A DNA stretch of 64,000 nucleotides from Lachnospiraceae bacterium GAM79. Its GTDB lineage: Bacteria > Bacillota > Clostridia > Lachnospirales > Lachnospiraceae. The stretch spans positions 3,224,001-3,288,000 of the forward strand of contig AP018536.1 in assembly GCA_003584705.1 (NCBI GenBank). The letters run 5' to 3'. Made by a program: the position numbers and the translations under genes. Of the stretch, positions 18,497-28,101 are shown piece after piece. The notes under the pieces were generated by a model. That model was not told the origin of the DNA. It ran no database searches and was given only the letters and a program-made list of their open reading frames with translations. How positions within the stretch are numbered: the first letter of the stretch is position 1; each line of letters starts with the position of its first letter.

Positions 18497-20407
18497 TTAT
18501 ATTTCTTCCAATTGATCCAGCCAGATCCTGGCACAGGCATCGGACGGCATCCGCAGATCACCTCTGGGTGACAATGCCACACTTCCCACTTTCGGTCCGT
18601 CCGGCAGGCAGGAACGCTTAAACTGCTGTGTGAAAAATCTCCGGTAAAAATTCTTCAGCCACTTGCGGATCGTCGGATCGTCATATTTTCCTTCAAAGGT
18701 CTCTCTCGCGATCCGGTAGACCTTGTCCGGTGCATAACCGCACCGCAGCATATAATACAGGAAAAAGTCATGCAGTTCGTAAGGACCTACCAGATCTTCC
18801 GTCTTCTGTGCAATGTTCCCCTCCACCGGTGGAAGCAGTTCCGGGCTCACCGGCGTATCCAGCACGTCCTTTAGGACTGCGGTAAGCTCTGCATTATTAC
18901 AGGTATCGGCATAATAGGCCACCAGATGTCTCACCAGTGTTTTGGGCACTCCGGCATTAACGCCATACATGGACATATGATCTCCGTTATAGGTAGCCCA
19001 CCCTAAGGCCAGTTCCGACATATCTCCCGTGCCGATGACCAGAGCATTTTCCTTGTTGGCAATATCCATGAGCACCTGGGTACGCTCTCTGGCCTGTCCG
19101 TTCTCATAGGTGACATCATGGCACTCCATATCCTGACCGATATCCGTAAAATGTCTGGTGACCGATTCCCGGATATCCACCTCCCGCAATGTAGTTCCCA
19201 GCGTCTTCGCCAGCAGACAGGCATTCTCATAAGTCCGGTCTGTTGTTCCGAAACAGGGCATGGTCACTGCAATGATCCCCGACCTCGGAAGTCCCAACAG
19301 ATCAAAAGTGCGCACTGTCACTAAAAGTGCCAGTGTGGAATCCAGTCCTCCTGAAATACCCAGGACCGCTGTCTTACATCCGATATGCTCATATCTCTTT
19401 TTCAGGCCGAAAGCCTGAATGGATAAAATATCTTCACATCTGCGGTTGCGTTCTACCATGTCCTCCGGTACAAACGGGTGTGCAGCAAACTTCCGGTCCA
19501 GTTTTGTCCCAGTCAGCTGCATGGAAAAAGGAACTGTAAGATAGGGCTTCATCGGTCTCTTTCCGAAGGTACCCATTCGCCTGCGCTCACTGCTTATTTT
19601 TAATACATCCAGATCTGTGTAAAGAATTCCCGTAGTAAAACGCGCGGACTGTACCAACAGTGTTCCGTTCTCTGCGATCAGATCATGTCCTCCGAATACC
19701 AGATCCTGCGTGGATTCCCCTTCTCCGGCAGAGGTATAGATATAACCGCACAGAAGTCTTGCACTGGAAGCTTTTATCAGAAGGGTACGATAATCATCCT
19801 TGGAAACCGTCTCATTGGAGGCCGACAGATTCGCAATGACTGTAGCTCCCATCAGTGCATGCGAGGTAGAAGGCGGCTCTGCCACCCACAGATCTTCGCA
19901 GAGCTCACATCCCAATATCAGCTCCGGAAGTTCCTCACACCGGAACAACAGGTTGGATCCGAAAGGAATCACCTGTTTTCCCAGACGATATTCCGTCACC
20001 GTTTCCTCTCCCGGTGTGAAATGTCTGCCTTCATAGAACTCCGCATACATAGGGATATTTTTCTTAGGAATCATTCCCAGTATCCTACCCCGGTACAATA
20101 CCGCAGCCACATTGTACAGACGGCCGTCCTTGTCCACGGGAAGTCCCACCAGAAATAACGTTTCCAACTGTCCGGTCTCTTCTGCAATCGTAAGCAATGC
20201 TTCTTTTGCTTTTTCCAACAAAAGTTCTTGCAAAAAAAGATCATTACAGGTGTATCCGGTAATACATAATTCCGGAAACACTACGATCTTTGCTCCATGC
20301 TCCGCCGCTTCTTTTGCCTGTTCACAGATTACCTGCGCATTATAGACCGGATCCGCCACCCGGATTCTGGGTGTGGCGGATGCTACCTTGACAAATCCCT
20401 GTTTCAT
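18497..20407 (-). CDS. nadE: Glutamine-dependent NAD+ synthetase
   Basis: 636 residues, two-domain enzyme. The N-terminal nitrilase-fold glutaminase (about 1-290) shows Glu in [11 protein letters not shown], Lys in IPKKNIP and the nucleophile Cys170 in GCELCEDLW. The C-terminal ammonia-dependent synthetase has the PP-loop [11 protein letters not shown] near 350 and [18 protein letters not shown]. It converts deamido-NAD to NAD with ATP and glutamine-derived ammonia. Length is typical of the fused form. Last gene of a close run hisC / COG2426 / methyltransferase / hslO / nadE with 21-27 base gaps. Confidence 0.96.
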   Translation of the reverse strand: MKQGFVKVASATPRIRVADPVYNAQVICEQAKEAAEHGAKIVVFPELCITGYTCNDLFLQELLLEKAKEALLTIAEETGQLETLFLVGLPVDKDGRLYNVAAVLYRGRILGMIPKKNIPMYAEFYEGRHFTPGEETVTEYRLGKQVIPFGSNLLFRCEELPELILGCELCEDLWVAEPPSTSHALMGATVIANLSASNETVSKDDYRTLLIKASSARLLCGYIYTSAGEGESTQDLVFGGHDLIAENGTLLVQSARFTTGILYTDLDVLKISSERRRMGTFGKRPMKPYLTVPFSMQLTGTKLDRKFAAHPFVPEDMVERNRRCEDILSIQAFGLKKRYEHIGCKTAVLGISGGLDSTLALLVTVRTFDLLGLPRSGIIAVTMPCFGTTDRTYENACLLAKTLGTTLREVDIRESVTRHFTDIGQDMECHDVTYENGQARERTQVLMDIANKENALVIGTGDMSELALGWATYNGDHMSMYGVNAGVPKTLVRHLVAYYADTCNNAELTAVLKDVLDTPVSPELLPPVEGNIAQKTEDLVGPYELHDFFLYYMLRCGYAPDKVYRIARETFEGKYDDPTIRKWLKNFYRRFFTQQFKRSCLPDGPKVGSVALSPRGDLRMPSDACARIWLDQLEEI

Positions 20408-20432
20408 AAGCTTCCTCGCTTTACTGTATACA

Positions 20433-21302
20433 TTACTGGATCATCTGTTTCAATTCATCCACGGTAAAATTATAGTTTTTATTACAGAAGTGGCAGTTCA
20501 CTTCGATGGTCTCTCCATCATCGATCATGGACTGCAATTCTTCCCTGCCAATGCTGATCAGTGCTTTTCTCACTCTGTCCTTGCTGCAATTGCAGGCAAA
20601 TTCCACAGGAAGTGTATCGGTGATCTCCAGATCCATTCCGGAAAGCAGTACTTCCAGCATTCCCTCCGGAGTCTTGCCGGCATCCAGCATAGTAGTAACG
20701 GAAGAAAGATTCTTGATATTCTCTTCCAGTTTGCTGATCATTTCCTCTTCCGCAAAGGGCATCAGCTGTACAATGAAACCGCCTGCCTGTCTCACGGTAT
20801 TGTCTCTGTTCATCAATACCCCAAGTCCTACCACGGAAGGTACCTGTTCGGATACCGCAAAATAATAGGTCAGATCCTCTGCAATCTCGCCGGTCTGCAG
20901 CTCTGTCTGTCCCACATAGGGATCCTTCAGTCCCATATCGCGGATCACGCTTAAAACACCTGCACCTACGGCACCGCCCACATCCAGTTTTCCCTGGGCA
21001 TTGGCTGGCAGGATCACATCGGGCACATTGGCATAGCCCTTTACATGACCGTTCATATCTGCTGTAACTGTCAGTCCGCCAATCGGACCATCTCCTTTGA
21101 TCTGCAGTGTGATCAGTTCATCATCGCCCTTTAACATGCTTCCCATCATGGCCCCTGCGCTGAGTAATCTTCCCAGTGCCGCCGTTACCACAGGGCTGGT
21201 ATTGTGAGACGCTCTTGCGGTCTCCACCGTCTCTCTTGTCGTGCAGGCGAACGCTCGGATCTGCGCATTTGCCGCGGTTGCACGTACCATATAATCCTTC
21301 AT
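20433..21302 (-). CDS. hslO: Redox-regulated chaperone Hsp33
   Basis: 289 residues. Family hallmarks are the N-terminal MVRATAANAQIRAFACTTRE segment, a central chaperone core, and the C-terminal zinc redox switch with C-x-C (CNCSKDRV) and C-x-x-C (CHFCNKNY). Oxidation releases zinc and activates holdase function in the cytoplasm. Placed 25 bases upstream of nadE, on the same strand, and 21 bases after the methyltransferase gene. Confidence 0.96.
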   Translation of the reverse strand: MKDYMVRATAANAQIRAFACTTRETVETARASHNTSPVVTAALGRLLSAGAMMGSMLKGDDELITLQIKGDGPIGGLTVTADMNGHVKGYANVPDVILPANAQGKLDVGGAVGAGVLSVIRDMGLKDPYVGQTELQTGEIAEDLTYYFAVSEQVPSVVGLGVLMNRDNTVRQAGGFIVQLMPFAEEEMISKLEENIKNLSSVTTMLDAGKTPEGMLEVLLSGMDLEITDTLPVEFACNCSKDRVRKALISIGREELQSMIDDGETIEVNCHFCNKNYNFTVDELKQMIQ

Positions 21303-21323
21303 TTATTCCACGTACCTTTCTGT

Positions 21324-22133
21324 CTACAGCTCTTTCTGCTGCTCTTTTGCTACGATATATACTCTTTCACTGGTCTCCGTTACCGCCTCACCGGTATCGG
21401 AATCCATGATCTCCAGAATCTTCAGTCCGGCCTGTTCCACCAGTGTCCTCATCTGTTCTACGGTATAACCCCTCTGCAAATGGGTCTCGGTAAATCTGTG
21501 GAAGGTATCACCCTCTTCCTGGACGAAGATTGTCAGATCATACTCGTTGATCTCTTCTTCCGGATCATAATAATTTTCCCAGATAAAACTGCAATCCTCC
21601 CGGTTCTCTGCAATCGTCGTGTTGCCGATGACTTCCCGGTATTTATAAGCCGTATTAAAATCAAAGATAAAAATGCCACCGGGGTAGAGATAATTGTTCA
21701 CCAGGTGGAACACCTGTAGCAGTTCCTCTTCCTCCAGAATATAATTCACAGAGTCACATACACTGATCACGGTGCCCACTGTGGAATACAGATCCAGTTC
21801 CCGCATATCCTGATGCAGATAGAGGATCTCCGAACCGCTCTCCGCCTTTTTCTCCATGGCAATGCCCAGCATCTCTTCGGAATTGTCCACGCCGATGCAA
21901 TCATACCCTTTTTGGTATAACAGTTCTGTCAAAGTGCCGGTGCCGCAGCCCAGATCCACCACCAGATTCCGCTCGGAATCCAGAATTCCTTCCGCGTCCC
22001 GCGTAGGTCTGGATACACCATAGGACGCAATCAGCTGATCCAGACGATTGCACCACATTTCATAGGGTGTATTATCCATCAGTTCGTCATATACTCTTGC
22101 AAAGTCTGTATAGATTTCTTCCGTATTCTCCAT
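21324..22133 (-). CDS. Class I SAM-dependent methyltransferase
   Basis: 269 residues with a Rossmann-type methyltransferase fold: motif I VVDLGCGTGTLTELL near 75-90, acidic motif II (GVDNSEEML), and motif post-II HQDMREL. N-terminal DFARVYDELMDNTPYEMW is typical of small Firmicutes methyltransferases of unknown substrate. Position between a COG2426 membrane protein and hslO suggests co-transcription but does not reveal the substrate. Confidence 0.88.
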   Translation of the reverse strand: MENTEEIYTDFARVYDELMDNTPYEMWCNRLDQLIASYGVSRPTRDAEGILDSERNLVVDLGCGTGTLTELLYQKGYDCIGVDNSEEMLGIAMEKKAESGSEILYLHQDMRELDLYSTVGTVISVCDSVNYILEEEELLQVFHLVNNYLYPGGIFIFDFNTAYKYREVIGNTTIAENREDCSFIWENYYDPEEEINEYDLTIFVQEEGDTFHRFTETHLQRGYTVEQMRTLVEQAGLKILEIMDSDTGEAVTETSERVYIVAKEQQKEL

Positions 22134-22154
22134 AATTGCAGCATCTCCATTTTT

Positions 22155-22631
22155 TTAGAAAATAGTCCCCAATGCGCCGAATACTCCCATGCTGAGCAAT
22201 CCCATGATCACGCCTGCCAGAACCACACCGCACATTACTGCAATGACACTGGACTTGAAATCCATGTCTAACAGACTTGCTGCCAGTGTTCCGGTCCACG
22301 CACCGGTTCCGGGAAGGGGAATACCCACGAACAACAACAGCGCCACGAACAGGCCTCTGCCCGCTTTTTCCTGCAGCTTTTGTCCGCCTTTATGTCCTTT
22401 TTCCAGGCAGAAGGTAAAGAACTTGCCGATGACCGGCTTGTCCGCACCCCATTCCAGTACTTTTCTTGCAAAAAAGAAGATAATAGGTACCGGCAGCATA
22501 TTTCCCAGAATACAGATAATATAGCTGGGAAGCAAAGGAAGATTCATTCCAACCGCAATAGGGACAGCACCTCTCAGCTCGATCAGAGGAACCATAGATA
22601 CCAGGAAAATCATCAAATATTTTTTTAACAT
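22155..22631 (-). CDS. Small multidrug export family (COG2426) membrane protein
   Basis: 158 residues with four or so hydrophobic segments. Conserved features of the family are ELRGAVPIAVGMNLPL near the N-terminus, GNMLPVP, and LLLFVGIPLPGTGAWTGTLAA. The family is annotated as putative small multidrug export proteins, with weak functional evidence. It belongs to the hisC-nadE run, 27 bases after hisC. Confidence 0.82.
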   Translation of the reverse strand: MLKKYLMIFLVSMVPLIELRGAVPIAVGMNLPLLPSYIICILGNMLPVPIIFFFARKVLEWGADKPVIGKFFTFCLEKGHKGGQKLQEKAGRGLFVALLLFVGIPLPGTGAWTGTLAASLLDMDFKSSVIAVMCGVVLAGVIMGLLSMGVFGALGTIF

Positions 22632-22658
22632 GTGTTTACTCCAATTCTTTTAATTTAT

Positions 22659-23720
22659 TTATGCCCGCTTTTCCAGATAATTTTTCAAAAAAGCGATCAA
22701 TCGGTCCATTTCCTCATCCGTGCCGACTGTAATACGCAGGGAGTTGGCAATTCTCGGTTTATTCCAGTGTCTGACATAGATGTCAGCCTCACGGAGAGCC
22801 CGGAACAGTTCTTCCGCGGGAACTTCCTTATGAGAAGCAAATATAAAGTTTGCTTTCGAATCCGGGAAAGTAAAGCCCAGCTCGTTCAGTTCCTTCTTGA
22901 TCCGCTCTCTGGTAGCTGCGATCTTTGCCGTGGTGGCCTTGAAATAAGCATCATCCTTTACCGCTTCCACGCCCATGACCTGAGAAGGCAGGTTCATGGT
23001 ATAGGAGTTGAAGGAAAACTTCACATCGTTCAGATAGTGTATCAGCTTCTCATTACCGATACAGAAGCCGATACGCATTCCCGCCATGGCTCTGGATTTG
23101 GAAAAAGTCTGTACTACCAGAAGATTCTCATATTTTTTAAGCAAGGGCAGTGCACTTGTGCCACCGAAGTCAACATAAGCCTCATCCACGATCACTACCA
23201 CATCCGGATTGGCCTGCAGGATCTCTTCGATCAGTTCCTGCGATTCCTCCACACCGGTGGGGGCATTGGGATTCGGGAAGATCACACCGCCGTTGGGCTG
23301 CTTGTAATCCTCCGGGTTAATGTGCCAGTTCTCATCCAGTGCACAGGTATGATACGGAATGCGATACAGATCCGCCCATACATCATAGAAGGAATAAGTC
23401 ACATCCGGGAACAGGATCGGCTTTCCGCTGTTGAAAAATGTCAGAAATGCCATGGACAATACATCATCAGATCCCACACCTACAAATACCTGTTCCGGTT
23501 TCACACCGTAATATGCCGCCAGCTCGTCCACCAGGGGCTGCGCATTTGAATTCGGATATAAGCGCAGTGCCGCACTCTCCATATTTTCTGCTGCCTTCCG
23601 CACTCCCGGGGCAGGAGGATAAGGACACTCATTCGTATTCAGCTTGATCATATTCGGGCGGTTCGGCTGCTCTCCTGCCACATAAGGAACCACCTTACGT
23701 ACGTTTTCTTCCCACTTCAT
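22659..23720 (-). CDS. hisC: Histidinol-phosphate aminotransferase
   Basis: 353 residues, fold-type I PLP enzyme: LNTNECPYPPAPGV (substrate/ring region), VGSDDVL, PNPNAPTGV, DEAYVDFGG, and the PLP-lysine motif FSKSRAMAGMRIGF. It makes L-histidinol phosphate in histidine biosynthesis; related enzymes act on aromatic amino acids. Start 23720 (MKWEENVRKVVPY) matches the family; an ATG at 23732 is only one base from the AGAAAGG SD. No other his genes are nearby. It heads a five-gene run ending at nadE. Confidence 0.9.
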   Translation of the reverse strand: MKWEENVRKVVPYVAGEQPNRPNMIKLNTNECPYPPAPGVRKAAENMESAALRLYPNSNAQPLVDELAAYYGVKPEQVFVGVGSDDVLSMAFLTFFNSGKPILFPDVTYSFYDVWADLYRIPYHTCALDENWHINPEDYKQPNGGVIFPNPNAPTGVEESQELIEEILQANPDVVVIVDEAYVDFGGTSALPLLKKYENLLVVQTFSKSRAMAGMRIGFCIGNEKLIHYLNDVKFSFNSYTMNLPSQVMGVEAVKDDAYFKATTAKIAATRERIKKELNELGFTFPDSKANFIFASHKEVPAEELFRALREADIYVRHWNKPRIANSLRITVGTDEEMDRLIAFLKNYLEKRA

Positions 23721-23810
23721 GTTAATAACCATGCCTTTCTCAAAACCTGCAAGCTTTCAGAGACTTTCGTCCCTTGTGCAGGCACAAATTTGCGTGTGAA
23801 AAATTTATTT

Positions 23811-24839
23811 TCAGTTATCTGTTTGTTCATTCTGTCGATGTTTTAATTCTTCCGCATAGCTCCGGGCCTGTGCAGGAAGTCCCAGCTGCTCATAACAACG
23901 GATCAATCCCTGTAAAGGTTCTTCTTCCGAACTCCGCAGCGCCAGTACCGGCTGTGTTTCATAAGCAGCATTATAATACCAGACAGCCGCTTCCTCGAAG
24001 TCTCCCGTCTCTTCATAGAAATGCCCCAGTTCACAGCAGATCTCCGAACAGCCGTCCCCCGCGATCACCTTGGAAGTGTACTTGAAAAATGTCACAGCAG
24101 CTCCCCGCAGTCTGGCGGCTCTGGCCGCCACGCAACAACCTTCCGTGATCTCATCCGCACTTCTGTCCGGGGACGAAACTTCCGCCCGGAAATAATTTTC
24201 CGCTTCCAGAAAATCCTGTGCCTCTCCCGCCAGGAACAGTTCTCTCGCATACATTCCGTACAGTCTTCTGGAAAGTCGTCTTCCCTGCGCGATCTGTTTG
24301 CGGAAATTTGCCAGATCCCTGCCCGCATGATTCTGTTCCGGCATGTGAGTGATGACTATATCGCTGTCATAGACTACCGGTTCCAGCCGTACAGTTTCAT
24401 GGATTGGTTCTTCCCACACGAAGCTTCGCAGTCTGCGGAATAATTTGGGACGATATTCTTCATCAAAATTATACACTGTGACGTTCTGTAGCTGATTGCC
24501 GTATTTCATCTGGACGATCTCGATCTCCGGAAGCAGTGTCTCCTTTAACAGTCGAAACCTTCGCCGGTTTTCTTCCGAAAGCACCTCATCCGCATCTGCG
24601 GAGTAAATGTATTCCTTCGTAGCTTTGGAAAATGCAAAATTTCTCGCCGCACTGAAGTCATCGTTCCATGTGAAATCATATATTTTATCGGTGTATCCGG
24701 CTGCAATCCGCTTTGTGGCATCCGTGGATCCTGTATCCACAATAATGATCTCATCCACCAGATCCCTGACACTGTCCAGACACCTTTTCAGAACCCGTTC
24801 TTCATTTTTTACAATCATACACAAAGATATTGTGATCAT
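23811..24839 (-). CDS. Family 2 glycosyltransferase with C-terminal TPR-like repeats
   Basis: 342 residues. GT-A domain at the N-terminus: ISLCMIVKNEERVLKRCLDS, IIIVDTGSTDAT and the metal-binding YIYSADADEVL. The C-terminal ~150 residues are helical repeats (EEAAVWYYNAAYETQP, then GLIRCYEQLGLPAQA) resembling TPRs. This SunS-like layout is common in Firmicutes glycosyltransferases with unknown acceptors. Start 24839 has GGAG at 7 bases; a longer frame begins at 24869. It lies 42 bases after the ABC ATPase gene. Confidence 0.88.
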   Translation of the reverse strand: MITISLCMIVKNEERVLKRCLDSVRDLVDEIIIVDTGSTDATKRIAAGYTDKIYDFTWNDDFSAARNFAFSKATKEYIYSADADEVLSEENRRRFRLLKETLLPEIEIVQMKYGNQLQNVTVYNFDEEYRPKLFRRLRSFVWEEPIHETVRLEPVVYDSDIVITHMPEQNHAGRDLANFRKQIAQGRRLSRRLYGMYARELFLAGEAQDFLEAENYFRAEVSSPDRSADEITEGCCVAARAARLRGAAVTFFKYTSKVIAGDGCSEICCELGHFYEETGDFEEAAVWYYNAAYETQPVLALRSSEEEPLQGLIRCYEQLGLPAQARSYAEELKHRQNEQTDN

Positions 24840-24881
24840 TCCGGATCTCCGTTCCCGCATTTTTTGCATGCGATGCTGTTC

Positions 24882-25604
24882 CTACAGCACTTTGGATAAG
24901 AATTCCTGTAATCTTGGGCTCTTAGGATTGGTGAAGAACTCCTGGGGAGTATTCTCCTCCACGATATTACCACCGTCCATGAAAAGCACTTTCGTACCCA
25001 CTTCTCTGGCAAATCCCATCTCATGTGTCACGACCACCATGGTCATACCGCTCTCTGCCAGTTCTTTCATAACTTCAAGTACCTCTCCCACCATTTCGGG
25101 ATCCAGTGCGGAAGTAGGCTCATCAAACAGCATTACTCTGGGATTCATTGCCAGAGATCTGACAATTGCAATTCTCTGCTTCTGACCGCCGCTTAAAGAT
25201 GCCGGATAGGCATCTGCCTTTTCCTCCAGTCCAACTCTCTTTAACAGCTTCAAGGCATTTTCTTTTGCCTCTTCCTCGCTCATCAGTTTCAGTTTCACAG
25301 GAGCAAGGGTTATATTGTTCATGATCGTCAGATTGTTGAACAGGTTAAAATGCTGAAACACCATGCCCATATGCTGACGAACCTTGTTAATGTCAATCTT
25401 GGGATCCGTGATGTTCTGTCCATCGAACCAGATTTCACCGCTGGTGGGTCTCTCCAAAAGGTTCAGGCAGCGTAAAAATGTACTCTTACCGGAGCCGGAA
25501 GGACCTACCACCACGATCTTCTCACCGGGGTGAATATGATAATTTACCCCTTTTAATACCTGATTATCTTCAAAGCTTTTATGCAGATCTTTAACGATTA
25601 TCAC
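24882..25604 (-). CDS. glnQ: Polar amino acid ABC transporter ATP-binding protein
   Basis: 240 residues. Walker [11 protein letters not shown]-loop MVFQHFNLF, signature LSGGQKQR, Walker [15 protein letters not shown] and H-loop [12 protein letters not shown], all as in the GlnQ/HisP group. GTG 25604 is chosen as start: it gives the usual [12 protein letters not shown]-terminus and length and has GGAG 11 bases upstream, whereas an ATG at 25634 lies deep inside the permease gene. Energises uptake with the permease and binding protein next to it. Substrate (glutamine, cystine or other) cannot be assigned from sequence alone. Confidence 0.92.
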   Translation of the reverse strand: MIIVKDLHKSFEDNQVLKGVNYHIHPGEKIVVVGPSGSGKSTFLRCLNLLERPTSGEIWFDGQNITDPKIDINKVRQHMGMVFQHFNLFNNLTIMNNITLAPVKLKLMSEEEAKENALKLLKRVGLEEKADAYPASLSGGQKQRIAIVRSLAMNPRVMLFDEPTSALDPEMVGEVLEVMKELAESGMTMVVVTHEMGFAREVGTKVLFMDGGNIVEENTPQEFFTNPKSPRLQEFLSKVL

Positions 25605-26280
25605 TCTTACGCAGTCTCCTTTCCAGTTTTGCAAGCAGAATGGACAATACCTTGGTCAGTACAAAATAGATGAAGGCAATACCAAGCAGCGGTGTAAATA
25701 CATCAAACAGCTTGGAGGTCATCTGGTTGGCCACACGGGTAAGGTCACTCATTCCTACGTAACCTACAATAGAGGTCTCCTTGATCAGCACGATAAATTC
25801 ATTGCCCAGCGGCGGCAGAATGCTCTTGAATGCCTGAGGAATGATAATATATCGCATCGTCTGGAATTTGTTCAGTCCCAGTGATCTGCCCGCTTCCATT
25901 TGTCCCTTGTCCACAGCCAGGATACCGGCTCTGACGATCTCCGCTACATAAGCACCGGAATTGATACCGAATGTCAGACTGGCGATCAGTACGCTGTTTT
26001 TACAGGCAGCCAGAATGCCGGACCACATGATCAACAGCTGTACCGTAGTAGGAGTTCCGCGGATAATATCAATATAAGCGCTTGCAATCCGGGACGCTAT
26101 GGTCTTCGATCCGTTCTTTCTCGTGGATAATTTCAAAAATGCCGCTATGGTTCCAATCAGGATACCAAGCAGTGCCGCAAAAAAAGAAACCTCTAAGGTT
26201 ACTCCCAGTCCTTTCAGATAAAGCTTCCATCTGTCCGCTTCAATGAAGGCTGCATAAATATGTTGCCAGATATTTTGCAT
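25591..26280 (-). CDS. Polar amino acid ABC transporter permease
   Basis: 229 residues with five or six hydrophobic helices, typical of the HisMQ/GlnP permease family. The EAA loop reads [22 protein letters not shown], the surface that contacts the ATPase. Overlaps the ATPase gene by 14 bases, so translation is probably coupled. It follows the binding protein gene after a hairpin that may reduce its transcription. Confidence 0.93.
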   Translation of the reverse strand: MQNIWQHIYAAFIEADRWKLYLKGLGVTLEVSFFAALLGILIGTIAAFLKLSTRKNGSKTIASRIASAYIDIIRGTPTTVQLLIMWSGILAACKNSVLIASLTFGINSGAYVAEIVRAGILAVDKGQMEAGRSLGLNKFQTMRYIIIPQAFKSILPPLGNEFIVLIKETSIVGYVGMSDLTRVANQMTSKLFDVFTPLLGIAFIYFVLTKVLSILLAKLERRLRKSDNR

Positions 26281-26358
26281 GTTATTTCCTATGCCTTTCT
26301 TGTGAATGTATAAGTGTACGATTAGCCAAACTGTATATGTTGCCTACCTTAATATAGC

Positions 26359-26396
26359 AAAAAGAAGAGAATGGTACAAGCCATTCTCTTCTTTTT
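26359..26396. terminator. Hairpin between binding protein and permease genes
   Basis: AAAAGAAGAGAATGG pairs perfectly with CCATTCTCTTCTTTT around a 6-base loop, with T-runs on both strands. It lies inside the transporter operon, so it probably acts as a partial terminator lowering permease/ATPase expression relative to the binding protein, or stabilises the upstream mRNA. Confidence 0.75.
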
Positions 26397-26417
26397 CGTG
26401 TATATTTTGTATAAAAA

Positions 26418-27260
26418 TTACTCTCCGATGTACTGAGCTACCAGAGCATCAAAGGTACCGTCTGCCTTAAGGTCTTCCAATGCCTGATTGATCTGATCTA
26501 CCAGTTCGCTTCCCTTGGGAAGTGCGATCGCATATTCCTCGGTCTCGAAGCCGAACTCTGCGCCATCGATGATCTTAACTTTGCCTTCGAACTTGGTGTT
26601 GAATACTTCTGCAGGGTTTTTGTCGATAATAACAGCATCTACTCTGCCATTTACCAGATCGTTGACAGCATCGATGGCTCTATTATAGGTCTGTGCGGTA
26701 GCTCCTTCAATGTCCTCGGAAAGGAACATTCCGGTGGTACCAAGCTGGCTGCCGATGGTCTTGTTCTTCAGGTCATCAGCGGTTGCAATATCGGAATCTG
26801 CCGATACGATCACGAACTGTACAGCCTCGTAATAAGGATTGGAGAAATCCACCTGTTCCTTACGTTCGTCGGTGACAGTCATACCAGCGATAGCGCCATC
26901 AATTCTGTTGCCGATAGAGCTTACCAGAGAGTCGAACTCCATGTTTTCTACCTGAACTTCCATGCCCAGCTTCTCACCTACTGCCTTGATCAGAGCGACA
27001 TCAAATCCATCGGGTTCTCCGTCATCACCAACATACTCAAAGGGAGGGAACTCAGCGTTGGTACCGAATACCAGTACTCCGCCCTCGGTCTTATCGGCTG
27101 CTTCCGTTGTTGCGGCAGCTTCCGTTGTTGCAGTAGCAGTCTCTGCCACACTGCTTTCAGCAGCCTGAGAACTCTCATTGGTTGCGGAATCGGAACCACA
27201 ACCTGTCAGCATTGCTGTGCACATTACAGTTGCAAGTAACATTGCGATTGCTTTTTTCAT
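26418..27260 (-). CDS. Amino acid ABC transporter substrate-binding lipoprotein
   Basis: 280 residues. Lipoprotein signal with MLTGCGSDS lipobox, a Ser/Ala/Thr/Glu linker (about 25-60) containing near-repeats of TTEAA, then an SBP family 3 domain: LVFGTNAEFPPFEYVGDDGE, GFDVALIKAVGEKLG, and DGAIAGMTVTDERKEQVDFS. Captures an amino acid outside the membrane for the permease/ATPase pair. A strong promoter and a palindrome lie upstream. Confidence 0.95.
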   Translation of the reverse strand: MKKAIAMLLATVMCTAMLTGCGSDSATNESSQAAESSVAETATATTEAAATTEAADKTEGGVLVFGTNAEFPPFEYVGDDGEPDGFDVALIKAVGEKLGMEVQVENMEFDSLVSSIGNRIDGAIAGMTVTDERKEQVDFSNPYYEAVQFVIVSADSDIATADDLKNKTIGSQLGTTGMFLSEDIEGATAQTYNRAIDAVNDLVNGRVDAVIIDKNPAEVFNTKFEGKVKIIDGAEFGFETEEYAIALPKGSELVDQINQALEDLKADGTFDALVAQYIGE

Positions 27261-27287
27261 AATATTTTCCTCCTGTCTGTTTTCTAC

Positions 27288-27302
27288 GGACGACAGTCGT
27301 CC
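27288..27302. promoter_or_regulatory. Palindrome in the leader of the amino acid transporter operon
   Basis: GGACGAC-A-GTCGTCC, seven perfect base pairs around one base, located about +7 to +21 from the predicted start. Candidate operator or short RNA hairpin. Confidence 0.5.
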
Positions 27303-27315
27303 TTAAACGTTGATT

Positions 27316-27344
27316 ACTATAGCACCTTTTTGAAAATTGTGCAA
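27316..27344 (-). promoter_or_regulatory. Promoter of the amino acid ABC transporter operon
   Basis: Minus strand: -35 TTGCAC (27339-27344), 17-bp spacer, -10 TATAGT (27316-27321). It overlaps the 3' end of the upstream A24-like gene (-35 lies next to its stop). Confidence 0.75.
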
Positions 27345-27348
27345 CTGT

Positions 27349-28095
27349 TTATGCATAAATATACACAGATCCACTCTGCAAATACAACATTACCGGGATC
27401 TGCACCCAGAAGGTTACCACTATATATGGAATAAACGGCTTCGGTACACGAAGTTTTCCATCCGGTGTCACATTTCTTCTGCAAAACTGTACTGCAGCCA
27501 GCAATGTCAACGCCGATAACATATGGATCAGAAACCACAACAGATTCCCCTGCCAGGCGCAGCCTGCCAACGCACATACAGAAAATGCATGACAGTCAGC
27601 TCTTCCGTACATTTGGGCAAACAATATCTGCTGCAGGAGTACAAACAATGCCACTGCTGCCGCCTGCTGTATGCTAAACCTGTCAGTAATCCTGCACACT
27701 CCATCCTCCATATAAGCTTCCGACACCGGAAGCCCCAGCAGTATTCCTGTCCATGGCAGGCACCACCACCATACATAATTATACACATAACTGTGTACAG
27801 CATCCATGCAGGCCGCCGCTAACAAACCTCCCGCCAGCAGGGAACACAGGATCTCCTGTGCCCCCAGGATCACCAGTCTGTTTTCTTCCGGAAGTCTTCC
27901 ATCCATTCCCCCTATAACAAGAATCACAACTGCATTGATCCAGGCCAGTCCTCCGAGAAGCCACGCTTTTCCGGGTTCCATCCTCTCGATGTCTCCCGAT
28001 AGTTCCACACGCAGCAGCCAGATTGCACTGCCATAGATAAGGCCTCCCAGAACCACCGACCACAGTATCCGGAACACGATTTCCAAGGCTCTCAT
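27349..28095 (-). CDS. Polytopic membrane protein, putative divergent prepilin peptidase of the Tad locus
   Basis: 248 residues, about seven hydrophobic segments. Near residue 165 QMYGRADCHAFSVCALA resembles the second aspartate motif of A24 prepilin peptidases (GxxDxxxL/F), and VPKPFIPYIVVTFW near the C-terminus resembles their PF.P..... ending. The first aspartate motif is not obvious; ITDRFS is a weak candidate but only about 27 residues away. As last gene of a Tad operon with a Flp-like pilin, a processing peptidase would be expected here and no other candidate is present. Family assignment is therefore an inference. Confidence 0.5.
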   Translation of the reverse strand: MRALEIVFRILWSVVLGGLIYGSAIWLLRVELSGDIERMEPGKAWLLGGLAWINAVVILVIGGMDGRLPEENRLVILGAQEILCSLLAGGLLAAACMDAVHSYVYNYVWWWCLPWTGILLGLPVSEAYMEDGVCRITDRFSIQQAAAVALFVLLQQILFAQMYGRADCHAFSVCALAGCAWQGNLLWFLIHMLSALTLLAAVQFCRRNVTPDGKLRVPKPFIPYIVVTFWVQIPVMLYLQSGSVYIYA

Positions 28096-28101
28096 ACCTC
28101 C

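Noticed and set aside
22632..23549. 305-codon plus-strand frame antisense to hisC
   Set aside because: Cys/His-rich composition typical of antisense frames; hisC motifs occupy the other strand.
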